Shown piece by piece: positions 7,752-15,812 of a DNA stretch of 52,077 nt. Every line of letters begins with the position of its first letter. Positions within the stretch are counted from its first letter, which is position 1. The stretch is from an uncultured beta proteobacterium (GTDB lineage Bacteria > Pseudomonadota > Gammaproteobacteria > Burkholderiales > Burkholderiaceae_C), in NCBI GenBank assembly GCA_903897925.1, contig CAIUDG010000103.1, positions 1 to 52,077 on the forward strand, written 5' to 3'. The notes beneath the pieces were generated by a model. It ran no database searches. It was given only the letters and a program-made list of their open reading frames with translations, and was not told the DNA's origin. The position numbers and the translations under genes were made by a program.

Positions 7752-7762
7752 GCGCGACTGGT

Positions 7763-8185
7763 TCAGGTCGGTCCGGCAGCGGATTGCAGTTGCGCTGCCA
7801 GGGCGCTGGCCAGGGCTTGGTCCCAGTCGCGGATGTGGTCTTTGACCCACCAGGTGAGGAAACGGTACAGCGCCATAGGGTCGCAGCCCTGGCCCGAGGC
7901 GAGATCTTCATGCACCTCGCGCAATTGTTCCAGCAAGGTGAAGTGGGCGGCACGGTGGCCGGCGCTGTTGTGCTCGGCGACCTGCTGCATTTCCCGCTCT
8001 TCCTGAGAGAAATGTTCGCGCGCATAGCGCTGCAACATTTGCAGACACAGGTCCAGGTCGGCTGCGCCGCGTTGGCAAGCGATTGATTCCAGCGCCGCAT
8101 TTACCAGTTGCACCAGCGCTTGGTGCTCTTCATCAAAGAACGCGTTGCCGGTCGCCAGCGCGTCGGTCCAGACAAACAAATTCAT
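7763..8185 (-). CDS. Bacteriohemerythrin
   Basis: This 140-residue single-domain protein carries the complete di-iron ligand set of hemerythrins: H21, H58, E62, H77, H81, H117 and D122 (motifs DEEHQ, HFSQEE, HRAAH, DHIRDWD). Such proteins bind O2 reversibly and may deliver or sense oxygen, or bind NO. A final extension of about 18 residues is Ala/Gln-rich. ATG 8185 has an AGGATG binding site that touches the base of a large inverted repeat (8196-8241), so expression may depend on that structure. It converges on the FUSC gene with only 11 bases between the stop codons. Confidence 0.92.
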   Translation of the reverse strand: MNLFVWTDALATGNAFFDEEHQALVQLVNAALESIACQRGAADLDLCLQMLQRYAREHFSQEEREMQQVAEHNSAGHRAAHFTLLEQLREVHEDLASGQGCDPMALYRFLTWWVKDHIRDWDQALASALAAQLQSAAGPT

Positions 8186-8195
8186 AAGTCACATC

Positions 8196-8241
8196 CTGCA
8201 TACCGTGGGCACGTCGACGGTGGCGTGCCCACGCTATGCAG
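8196..8241. repeat. 18-bp inverted repeat before the hemerythrin gene
   Basis: The left arm CTGCATACCGTGGGCACG (8196-8213) and right arm CGTGCCCACGCTATGCAG (8224-8241) pair over 18 positions with one mismatch, with a 10-base loop. In the minus-strand transcript the hairpin ends next to the AGGATG binding site of the hemerythrin gene. It could end the upstream lipoprotein transcript (no U run follows), mask the binding site, or act in DNA as an operator. Confidence 0.75.
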
Positions 8242-8316
8242 TATCGCCGCGGCGGCACCGACCCGGCTTGCGCAAGATCAGCGACTGCGTAGTTATGGCG
8301 CGGCCTTGCTTGCGGC

Positions 8317-10008
8317 TTAGAAGCTGATATTGAATCCGGTGACCGTGCCGCTGTTGCGCAGGTCAGCGTAGCCATTGAATGGCACCACCTTCAGGCTGGC
8401 ATTGGGATGGGCACTGTTCCAGACGCGCAGATAGGCATAGTAATAGGCGCCTGGCACTGGTGTGGATACTGTTCCCGCCGGCAGACCGACGCTGAATGCA
8501 CCGGAGCCGGTCGCGACCTGGCTTGACACATCCACGGTTTCAACGATGTTGGCAAAGCGGGAGAACACCAGGGACGCCTTGTCGTACACCGAAGGTGTTG
8601 TGCTGATCGTGCCGCTGACGCTGCCGGCAGCGATGCCGCTGGACAGGCTCGGGTTGTTTTCCGTGAAGGTCGCCAGGCTGCCGGCCGTTGCAGCCGCCAG
8701 TGTCGCGTTGGCGCCGAGGGTGTAATAGGCCAGTCCGTTGCTGCCCACCGCATAGGCACCACTGCCTTCGACGGGTGTGAATGCACTGAAGCTCAAGGGC
8801 GGTACCGCAGAATAACTCGCCACATTGACGCTGCCAAGTTGCAGCGCCATCGGTGTTTCCAGCTTTCCGGTATAGGGATTGGTGTTGCCCCAGCGAACCT
8901 CATAGGGTTTGCCGCCGTTGCTCAGGGTTTGCTGGAAGACGGCCCAGCCCGAGGTCGGCGCCATTGGCGTCGCATAGTTGGCAAAATATTCGTTGTTGTG
9001 GGCCACCACCGGCGTGATCGGCGACGCCAGCGTGGACACCTGGGTGGCGCCGCTGGCCACCGTGCTGCCCGCTGTTACCGGCACGCCGGTCACCAGCGCG
9101 GTTTGCATATTGCGGCCGCGAATCAGGATGTCATAGTTGCCTGCGGGCAATGGATACAAAGCAAAGGAACCGTCGGCTTTGACGCTGGTGGCCCGGGTGT
9201 CGTAGTGGCGTGAGCCATCGGCGGCGAGCACTTCGGCTTTGACTACCAGGTTGTAGGCACAGTTGCTGTTGTTGGTCACGGCGCTATACAGCGTGGGGCA
9301 CAAAGCCGATGTCGCCAATTGGCCGGTGATGGCGCCCGCGTGGTCAAGGTCAAAGTAACGCAAATTGGGCTTCAATGTGAAGTTGTAGGTGCTGCCATGC
9401 AGGAACTTGACCACTTCGTGTTCCAGGTCGAAGTCGACCGCTAGGTTCAGCGTGCTGTTGGCGGTAATGGCAAAGGTTCCGTTGAGCTGTATGCCTTGTG
9501 TGGGATAGGCAATTTCCAGTGGCGATTCATGCACGCCGCTGGCGTCGGAGTATTCGACCTGGTCATTCCATTGCAAGGCGACGGGCGTGCTTTCGTTGTC
9601 GTTGATGCTCTGCGCCGAGCTGCTCAGTGTGGCGTCAAATCCGGCCAGGAAGATGCGAATTTGCTGGTAGGTGCCGGTTGGCAGGCTGAGCCCGGCAAAG
9701 ACCCGATTCAAGGCACCGTTATTCAGGGCCGCCAGATCCAGTGTCACCGGGCTGGGCAAGGTATAGGTCTGCCAGCTGCTGTCAGCGGCGCTCCAGGTGG
9801 CATTCGGATCGGTATGAAATGCGATCTTGGTGATGGTGACCCAGACGTGGCTATAGTCGTCGCCCGGGCCGTCGGTAACGGATAAATTGAGCGCCCCGGT
9901 AGCGCTGGGGCTGGCCGCGCCGCCACCACCGCCTCCGCAAGCTACCAGCAGCGCCATCGACAGGCCAGAGACCAATGCCGCCACAGCCGTTTGTTTTTTG
10001 TTCATCAT
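8317..10008 (-). CDS. DUF4382 lipoprotein
   Basis: The 563-residue protein begins MMNKKQTAVAALVSGLSMAL and has a lipobox LVAC ending at Cys24, followed by a Gly-rich linker, so it is a lipoprotein sent to the envelope. Residues about 35-190 match the DUF4382 pattern (GALNLSVTDGPGDDYSHVWV, then LPTGTYQQIRIFL). A carboxypeptidase-regulatory-like beta segment follows (about 200-300), with PAGNYDILIRG. The C-terminal half is beta-rich and not recognised. DUF4382 proteins are secreted or surface proteins of unknown role. ATG 10008 is chosen to place the signal peptide normally; upstream ATG codons at 10017 and 10005 are alternatives. Confidence 0.85.
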   Translation of the reverse strand: MMNKKQTAVAALVSGLSMALLVACGGGGGGAASPSATGALNLSVTDGPGDDYSHVWVTITKIAFHTDPNATWSAADSSWQTYTLPSPVTLDLAALNNGALNRVFAGLSLPTGTYQQIRIFLAGFDATLSSSAQSINDNESTPVALQWNDQVEYSDASGVHESPLEIAYPTQGIQLNGTFAITANSTLNLAVDFDLEHEVVKFLHGSTYNFTLKPNLRYFDLDHAGAITGQLATSALCPTLYSAVTNNSNCAYNLVVKAEVLAADGSRHYDTRATSVKADGSFALYPLPAGNYDILIRGRNMQTALVTGVPVTAGSTVASGATQVSTLASPITPVVAHNNEYFANYATPMAPTSGWAVFQQTLSNGGKPYEVRWGNTNPYTGKLETPMALQLGSVNVASYSAVPPLSFSAFTPVEGSGAYAVGSNGLAYYTLGANATLAAATAGSLATFTENNPSLSSGIAAGSVSGTISTTPSVYDKASLVFSRFANIVETVDVSSQVATGSGAFSVGLPAGTVSTPVPGAYYYAYLRVWNSAHPNASLKVVPFNGYADLRNSGTVTGFNISF

Positions 10009-10140
10009 GGGCCCCATGTAATAGTCAGGTGAGTACAACGATGCCGCGCATCATCTGAGGTATTAAGTGGAATCACAAGCCGGGCGATGACCGGAAATGC
10101 GCCAAAGCTACATCTTTTACCTGCTATTTACGTTGGCCAT

Positions 10141-10157
10141 AGCCAGCCACGCTGGCT
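10141..10157 (-). terminator. Small hairpin downstream of the zinc-ribbon gene
   Basis: AGCCAGC and GCTGGCT form a 7-bp perfect stem with a 3-base loop, about 47 bases after the stop of the minus-strand gene at 10204. There is no T run, so termination is only suggested. Confidence 0.3.
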
Positions 10158-10203
10158 GCGCCTGACGCTGCCCCGGCTTTCGGCGACAGCCTATTTGCGC
10201 AGG

Positions 10204-10449
10204 CTATCTGAAATGCCGCAGTACAAAGGTACGGGGGGTGTCGGGCAGCAGGGTGTTCCAGCCTGCCCGGGGGTCGCTTTTGTCATTCAGAAAGGACCAC
10301 TGGGTGCCGCAAATACGGCAGCTGTAATAGCTGTGGCGATGGGTGTTGTCGGTGCCATCGTCCGCATCGAAGTTACGTTCCAGCCCGAGATGGCCTGACG
10401 CATGTCTTTTGAACTGCACCATCTTTGAGCAATCCTTGCACATCGACAT
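10204..10449 (-). CDS. Small zinc-ribbon-like protein, 81 residues
   Basis: The start at ATG 10449 is set by GGAGG 6 bases upstream; it gives MSMCKDCSKMVQFKRH at the N-terminus. Two CxxC pairs (CKDC at residues 4-7 and CRIC near residue 50) are placed like a zinc ribbon, and HRHSYYSCRICGTQW sits around the second. No enzymatic motif is visible. The family is not recognised, though small proteins of this kind occur as hypothetical genes in Burkholderiales. It lies 81 bases from another small unknown gene on the same strand. Confidence 0.65.
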   Translation of the reverse strand: MSMCKDCSKMVQFKRHASGHLGLERNFDADDGTDNTHRHSYYSCRICGTQWSFLNDKSDPRAGWNTLLPDTPRTFVLRHFR

Positions 10450-10530
10450 AGTTGCCTCCATTGCCAATGCACTGAAGTATGCAGCACGGGCCAATACATG
10501 CACCCGAGATAAGGACAGTGCCTGGGTACT

Positions 10531-10818
10531 TCAGTTGCAGATATCTTCGCCAAAACGTTTGATCAGCTCGAATTCCTTTTTGCTGATAGCGACGGTGCGC
10601 ACCATGATCGGATGGTCCAGATTCGGGTCCAGGTAGTTGGCTTCGCCATCGCCACAGCAGTAGTTTGCCGCGAACGGGCTGGGCGTTGGCGCCGGCCCCA
10701 GGCCAAAGTACAGCGGTGGAGCGCCGCTGCCATCACTGAGTGCGTACCACAGGTGCCGGGCGCGGCGTGTATTGCTGCTGTGCGGTACCGGGGCCAGGTA
10801 AATAGTGAAGGTGCGCAT
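10531..10818 (-). CDS. Hypothetical 95-residue protein
   Basis: ATG 10818 follows AGGAG at about 12 bases. The protein starts MRTFTIYLAPVPHSSNTRRA, has a double cysteine in NYCCGDGEANYLD and ends with a charged segment (SKKEFELIKRFGEDICN). There is no signal peptide or membrane helix. I recognise no family. It diverges from the kdp operon, sharing the 268-base region that holds the proposed KdpE site, and may be cotranscribed with the zinc-ribbon gene downstream. Confidence 0.6.
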   Translation of the reverse strand: MRTFTIYLAPVPHSSNTRRARHLWYALSDGSGAPPLYFGLGPAPTPSPFAANYCCGDGEANYLDPNLDHPIMVRTVAISKKEFELIKRFGEDICN

Positions 10819-10989
10819 TGCTTTTGGGTCTCCTGTTCATCCGCTATTTCATTGGCGGCCAGGGCAGGCCGGCTGCAGAAGATAGTGGCTGGAGGCGATC
10901 GCGCCTGTCCGCTTTGTGCTTTCTGAACAATTGATGCCGTGGGCCAGAGTGCTATCCGTTGCAATCTTGGAGGCCCGAATAGCGGCCTG

Positions 10990-11008
10990 TTTTTATGCAA
11001 TTTTTACA
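10990..11008 (+). promoter_or_regulatory. Candidate KdpE operator
   Basis: TTTTTATGCAATTTTTACA matches at 16 of 19 positions the Escherichia coli KdpE target upstream of kdpFABC as I remember it (TTTTTATACTTTTTTTACA), and like it is followed by a GC-rich stretch. It lies about 80 bases before the first gene of the operon. A second T-run box, TTTTTATA (11033-11040), is nearby and may be part of the promoter. Confidence 0.6.
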
Positions 11009-11086
11009 GCAGCGGGCGGCGATTCTTCAGCATTTTTATACCCAAAAACATACGCTCACTGCATCGTTTTGATCGGAGTTATTTCC

Positions 11087-11191
11087 ATGGATATTGCGTA
11101 TGTAGTCGCCGCCCTTGCCCTTTGGGGCGCAATGGCGCTGATGGTGTTTGGTTTCCAGAAACTGGAACAACCGCAGGGAGGACGCTCATGA
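11087..11191 (+). CDS. 34-residue membrane peptide leading the kdp operon
   Basis: This gene encodes MDIAYVVAALALWGAMALMV followed by a short polar tail: one transmembrane helix and a basic end. GGAG lies 9 bases before ATG 11087. Its TGA overlaps the ATG of kdpF (ATGA, 11188-11191), so the two are translationally coupled. It is not KdpF, which follows with its own typical sequence. I believe similar short frames precede kdpF in other Burkholderiales, sometimes named only by context. By analogy with KdpF, it could stabilise the KdpABC complex. Function inferred from position only. Confidence 0.7.
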   Translation: MDIAYVVAALALWGAMALMVFGFQKLEQPQGGRS

Positions 11192-11283
11192 GCACTGACC
11201 TGTTTTATGCCCTTGGGGCGATTCTGTCCGGCGTGTTGCTGGTCTACCTGGTGTATGCGCTGTTTCGCGCAGAGGAGTTCTGA
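11188..11283 (+). CDS. kdpF: KdpF small subunit of potassium ATPase
   Basis: KdpF is a single-helix peptide that stabilises the KdpABC complex in the inner membrane. The 31-residue product has one helix ([20 protein letters not shown]) and a short charged end (LFRAEEF), the usual length and shape. It overlaps the preceding 34-residue gene by ATGA and kdpA by TGATG (11281-11285). AGGGAGG lies just upstream of its ATG. Confidence 0.9.
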   Translation: MSTDLFYALGAILSGVLLVYLVYALFRAEEF

Positions 11284-13103
11284 TGACTAGTACAGCCTGG
11301 GGCCTATTGGCCTTGTATCTATTGGTTTTGTTGCTGCTGTCCTGGCCATTGGGCAAATGGCTGGCACGTTTGAATGCTGGCGATTTGCCTGGCTGGATCA
11401 AGCGCATTGAGGCACCGCTTTATCGTCTGGCGGGTGTTGCGCCGGAGCAATCGATGGCATGGTCGCGCTATGCCTTGGCCCTGCTCGCCTTCAATGGCTT
11501 GGGCGTGCTATTTGTCTACGCGGTGCAACGCATGCAGCAATGGTTGCCGCTGAATCCGGCGGCGATGCCCATTGTGACGCCGGACTCTTCCTTCAATACC
11601 GCGGTGAGTTTTGTCACGAATACCAATTGGCAAGCCTATTCGGGTGAGTCGGCGATGAGCTATTTCACGCAAATGGTGGCATTGACCGGACAGAATTTCT
11701 TCTCTGCTGCCACCGGCATTGCCGTGGCCTTTGTGCTGATTCGTGGCTTCGCGTCGCGCAAGGCCAATGAAGGTGCCACCAACCCGGGTGGTATCGGGAA
11801 TTTCTGGGTCGATATCACGCGTATTACGGCTTGGTTGCTGCTGCCGCTGTCGCTGGTATTCGCCATTTTCCTGGTCGGCCAGGGCGTGATCCAGAATTTT
11901 GACGGCTACAAAGACGTTACAACCCTGGAGGTCACCAACTTCCAGCAACCCAAGGTAGGCGCGGATGGCCAACCGGTACTCGATGCCAAGGGCGCACCGG
12001 TGCTGGAAGACGCCAAGACCGACAAGCAGACCCTGCCGATGGGACCGGTGGCCTCGCAGGAAGCCATCAAGATGCTGGGCACCAACGGTGGCGGCTTCTT
12101 CAATGCCAACTCGGCCCATCCCTATGAGAACCCGACGGCGCTGAGCAACTTCGCGCAAATGCTGTCGATCTTTCTGATTCCGGCGGCACTGTGCTTTGCC
12201 TTTGGTGCCGGTGTGGGCGACAAGCGCCAGGGCTGGGCGATTCTGGCCGCGATGACGGCGATCTTTGTTGCCGCGGTGGTGGTTATCACGCCGGCAGAAC
12301 AGAGCGGCAATCCGCTGTTGACGCCGCTGGGCGTGGACCAGACCGCATCGGCGGCGCAGCCGGGTGGAAATATGGAAGGCAAGGAATCGCGCTTTGGCAT
12401 CAATAACAGCAGCCTGTTTACCGTGATCACCACCTCTGCCTCCTGCGGTGCCATCAACACCATGCACGACTCGCTGACCCCGGTTGGTGGCATGGTGCCG
12501 CTGGTGATGATGCAGCTCGGCGAGGTGGTCTTTGGTGGCACCGGCTCGGGTCTGTATGGCATGTTGGTGTTTGCCATTCTGGCGGTGTTCATTGCCGGTC
12601 TGATGATCGGCCGCACGCCGGAATACCTGGGCAAGAAGATTGAGTCGCATGAGATGAAGCTGGCTTCGGTCGCCATTCTGGTAACGCCGATTCTGGTGCT
12701 GGCCGGCACTGCGGTGGCGGTCATGACGGAAGCCGGGCGCGCCGGTATTGCCAATCCGGGGGCGCATGGATTTTCTGAAATCTTCTACGCGCTGACGTCT
12801 GCCGGCAACAACAACGGCAGTGCCTTTGCCGGTTTGAATGCGAACACGCCGTTCTACAACATTCTGCTGGCCATCGTGATGTGGTTCGGTCGTTTTGGTG
12901 TGATCGTGCCGGTGCTGGCGATTGCCGGCGCCCTGGCCGCCAAGAAACGTTTGCCGGTGACGGCCGGCACCCTGCCGACGCACGGTCCGCTGTTTGTGGT
13001 GTTGCTGATCGGCACGGTGCTGCTGGTCGGACTGTTGAACTATGTGCCGGGTCTGGCCCTGGGGCCGGTGGTTGAGCACTTCATGTTGTGGTCTGGCCAC
13101 TAA
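11283..13103 (+). CDS. kdpA: Potassium-transporting ATPase, channel subunit KdpA
   Basis: KdpA is the potassium-selective, channel-like subunit of the high-affinity KdpFABC pump. The 606-residue protein has about ten membrane helices and the four filter-loop regions of the superfamily of K+ transporters: [49 protein letters not shown] and [11 protein letters not shown]. It is somewhat longer than the E. coli protein; extra residues sit near 215-255, in a soluble loop. The start at 11283 overlaps the kdpF stop. Confidence 0.97.
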   Translation: MTSTAWGLLALYLLVLLLLSWPLGKWLARLNAGDLPGWIKRIEAPLYRLAGVAPEQSMAWSRYALALLAFNGLGVLFVYAVQRMQQWLPLNPAAMPIVTPDSSFNTAVSFVTNTNWQAYSGESAMSYFTQMVALTGQNFFSAATGIAVAFVLIRGFASRKANEGATNPGGIGNFWVDITRITAWLLLPLSLVFAIFLVGQGVIQNFDGYKDVTTLEVTNFQQPKVGADGQPVLDAKGAPVLEDAKTDKQTLPMGPVASQEAIKMLGTNGGGFFNANSAHPYENPTALSNFAQMLSIFLIPAALCFAFGAGVGDKRQGWAILAAMTAIFVAAVVVITPAEQSGNPLLTPLGVDQTASAAQPGGNMEGKESRFGINNSSLFTVITTSASCGAINTMHDSLTPVGGMVPLVMMQLGEVVFGGTGSGLYGMLVFAILAVFIAGLMIGRTPEYLGKKIESHEMKLASVAILVTPILVLAGTAVAVMTEAGRAGIANPGAHGFSEIFYALTSAGNNNGSAFAGLNANTPFYNILLAIVMWFGRFGVIVPVLAIAGALAAKKRLPVTAGTLPTHGPLFVVLLIGTVLLVGLLNYVPGLALGPVVEHFMLWSGH

Positions 13104-13128
13104 GCCGACGCTGCAAGGAAAGAAATAT

Positions 13129-15204
13129 ATGCATACGAAAACTTCGTTGACCCTGTTCGACCCGGCGCTGGTGCGTCCGGCCATTGTGTCGTCTTTTGTG
13201 AAGCTGGATCCGCGCGTGCAATGGCGCAATCCGGTGATGTTTGTGGTCTATATCGGCAGCATTCTGACCACGCTGCTGGCCGTGCAGGCACTGCAGGGCC
13301 AGGGTGAGGCGCCCGCCGGTTTCATCATCGCGGTGGCGCTGTGGCTCTGGTTTACCGTGCTGTTTGCCAACTTTGCCGAGGCCCTCGCCGAAGGCCGCAG
13401 CAAGGCCCAGGCGGCTTCGCTGCGCGGACTGAAGAAGAGTACCTGGGCCAAGAAGCTCAAGGACCCCGTGCATGGCTCCAGCTGGCTGCCGCTGGAGGCG
13501 GAAAACCTGCGCAAGGGTGACGTGGTGCTGGTCGAAGCCACCGACACCATCCCGATGGATGGCGAGGTGATCCAGGGCGTGGCCACGGTGGATGAAAGCG
13601 CCATCACCGGCGAGTCGGCACCCGTGGTGCGCGAGTCCGGTGGCGACTTCGCTTCGGTGACGGGCGGTACCCGGGTGCTGTCGGACTGGCTGGTGGTGCG
13701 CATCAGCGTCAACCCCGGCGAAACCTTTCTCGACCGCATGATCAGCATGGTGGAAAGCGCCAAGCGCCAGAAAACACCGAATGAAATTGCGCTGACGATT
13801 CTGCTGGTGGCGCTGACCATTGTGTTTCTGGTGGTCACGGTGACGCTGCTGCCATATTCGCTGTTCAGCGTTGGCGCCGTCAAGGCCGGTAGTGCGGTCA
13901 CCATCACGGCACTGGTAGCCCTGCTGGTGTGCCTGATTCCGACCACCATTGGTGGTTTGCTGTCGGCAGTCGGCGTGGCTGGCATGAGCCGCATGATGCA
14001 GGCCAATGTGATTGCCACGTCGGGTCGCGCAGTCGAGGCCGCCGGTGACGTCGACGTGCTGCTGCTGGACAAGACCGGCACCATCACACACGGCAATCGC
14101 CAGGCCTCGGCCTTTATGCCGGCACCCGGCGTGAGCGCGGCCCAGCTGGCGGTGTGTGCGGCACAGGCTTCCGGTGCCGATGAGACGCCGGAAGGACGTA
14201 GTATCGTGGTGCTGGCACAGCGCCTGCACGAAATTACGGCGCTGAGCGGCGAAATCCATGAAGTGCCGTTCACGGCACAGACCCGCATGAGCGGCGTGGA
14301 TGTGCAGCAAAGCCATGGCGCACTGCGCCAGCTGCGCAAGGGCGCGGTAGAAGCCGTGCGACGCCATGTCGAGGCCCTGGGCGGCTCGGTGCCGGCGCAA
14401 GTGCTGCGTGATGCGGATGACGTGTCACGCCGTGGCAGCACGCCGCTGGCGGTTGCCGACGGTGCCCGCGTGCTCGGAATCGTGGAACTCAAGGACATCG
14501 TCAAGACCGGCATCAAGGAGCGCTTTGGTGAACTGCGCCGCATGGGCATCAAAACCGTCATGATTACCGGTGACAACAAGCTGACCGCCGCCGCCATTGC
14601 CGCCGAAGCCGGTGTCGACGACTTTCTGGCCGAGGCCACGCCGGAGGACAAGCTCAAGCTGATTCGCCGTTACCAGGCCGAAGGCCGGCTGGTGGCGATG
14701 ACCGGCGACGGTACCAACGACGCACCGGCACTGGCCCAGGCCGATGTTGCCGTGGCCATGAACAGCGGTACCCAGGCGGCCAAGGAAGCCGGCAATATGG
14801 TTGACCTGGATTCCAATCCGACCAAGCTGCTGGAAGTGGTGGAAACCGGCAAGGCGCTGCTGATGACGCGCGGCTCCCTGACCACTTTTTCCATTGCCAA
14901 TGACGTGGCCAAATATTTCGCCATCATCCCGGCGATCTTTGTCACCACCTATCCGCAGCTGGCGGCCTTGAATGTGATGCATCTGGGCAGCCCTAGCTCG
15001 GCGATTTTGTCGGCGGTGATTTTCAACGCCCTGATCATTGTGTTCCTGATTCCGCTGGCGCTGCAGGGCGTCAAGTACCGCGCGGTGGGCGCCGCCACGC
15101 TGCTGCGCCGCAACCTGCTGATTTATGGCCTGGGTGGACTGATCGTGCCCTTCATCGGCATCAAGCTGATTGACATCGCCCTGGTGGCGCTGCACCTGGC
15201 CTGA
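13129..15204 (+). CDS. kdpB: Potassium-transporting ATPase, ATP-binding subunit KdpB
   Basis: KdpB is the P-type ATPase subunit that powers uptake. The 691-residue protein contains the phosphorylation motif DKTGT (Asp about 314), the actuator motif ITGESAP, the nucleotide domain KGA, and the hinge motif [10 protein letters not shown]. The start ATG 13129 ([12 protein letters not shown]) follows AAGGAAAG and matches the family length; an upstream in-frame codon at 13042 would lie inside kdpA and is rejected. Twenty-five bases separate it from kdpA. Confidence 0.97.
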   Translation: MHTKTSLTLFDPALVRPAIVSSFVKLDPRVQWRNPVMFVVYIGSILTTLLAVQALQGQGEAPAGFIIAVALWLWFTVLFANFAEALAEGRSKAQAASLRGLKKSTWAKKLKDPVHGSSWLPLEAENLRKGDVVLVEATDTIPMDGEVIQGVATVDESAITGESAPVVRESGGDFASVTGGTRVLSDWLVVRISVNPGETFLDRMISMVESAKRQKTPNEIALTILLVALTIVFLVVTVTLLPYSLFSVGAVKAGSAVTITALVALLVCLIPTTIGGLLSAVGVAGMSRMMQANVIATSGRAVEAAGDVDVLLLDKTGTITHGNRQASAFMPAPGVSAAQLAVCAAQASGADETPEGRSIVVLAQRLHEITALSGEIHEVPFTAQTRMSGVDVQQSHGALRQLRKGAVEAVRRHVEALGGSVPAQVLRDADDVSRRGSTPLAVADGARVLGIVELKDIVKTGIKERFGELRRMGIKTVMITGDNKLTAAAIAAEAGVDDFLAEATPEDKLKLIRRYQAEGRLVAMTGDGTNDAPALAQADVAVAMNSGTQAAKEAGNMVDLDSNPTKLLEVVETGKALLMTRGSLTTFSIANDVAKYFAIIPAIFVTTYPQLAALNVMHLGSPSSAILSAVIFNALIIVFLIPLALQGVKYRAVGAATLLRRNLLIYGLGGLIVPFIGIKLIDIALVALHLA

Positions 15205-15236
15205 GTTCCCGACTTTTTTGCAATACAGGAATTGAT

Positions 15237-15806
15237 ATGAAAACCATGGTGAGACCTTTGCTGGTCCTGTTTCTGGCACTGACACTGTTGACCGGTGTGG
15301 TGTATCCGGTTGTGAGCACTGGTGTGGCGCAGGCGCTGTATCCGGTGCAGGCTGGCGGCAGCGTGCTGCAGCGCGATGGCAAGCCGGTGGGTTCCGCCCT
15401 GATCGGGCAGAACTTTGCCGATCCGGCCTATTTCTGGGGCCGCCTGTCGGCCACCAGCCCACAGCCCAACAACGGGCTGGCCTCGGGTGGCTCCAATTTG
15501 GGGCCGCTGAATCCGGCCTTGCTGGACGCCGTCAAGGGCCGGGTCGAAGCCCTGCGCGCGGCCGACCCCGGCAATACGGCAGCGGTGCCGGCCGATCTGG
15601 CAACCGCCTCGGCCAGCGGGCTGGACCCGCACATCAGCCTGGCTGCGGCGCAGTACCAGGTGGCGCGGGTGGCGCGTTTGCGCCATCTGCCGGTGGAGCA
15701 GGTGCAGGCCTTGGTGGCGCAAGCCACACAGCGCCCGCTGCTGGGCTGGATCGGCGAACCGGTGGTGAACGTGCTGCAGCTCAATCTGGCGCTGGGAGTA
15801 CACTGA
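15237..15806 (+). CDS. kdpC: Potassium-transporting ATPase, KdpC subunit
   Basis: KdpC is the periplasm-facing accessory subunit that increases nucleotide affinity of the pump. The 189-residue product has one N-terminal helix ([20 protein letters not shown]) and the family signatures [27 protein letters not shown] and, near the end, [19 protein letters not shown]. It starts 32 bases after kdpB with an AGGA-type site and ends 6 bases before kdpD. Confidence 0.96.
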   Translation: MKTMVRPLLVLFLALTLLTGVVYPVVSTGVAQALYPVQAGGSVLQRDGKPVGSALIGQNFADPAYFWGRLSATSPQPNNGLASGGSNLGPLNPALLDAVKGRVEALRAADPGNTAAVPADLATASASGLDPHISLAAAQYQVARVARLRHLPVEQVQALVAQATQRPLLGWIGEPVVNVLQLNLALGVH

Positions 15807-15812
15807 TCCACC

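Noticed and set aside
10916..11086. Longer version of the 34-residue kdp leader peptide
   Set aside because: The extra 57 residues are encoded by promoter DNA, including the KdpE-like box; GGAG precedes ATG 11087.
13042..13128. Upstream start for kdpB
   Set aside because: It would lie inside kdpA and add 29 residues unlike KdpB; ATG 13129 has AAGGAAAG and the conserved N-terminus.
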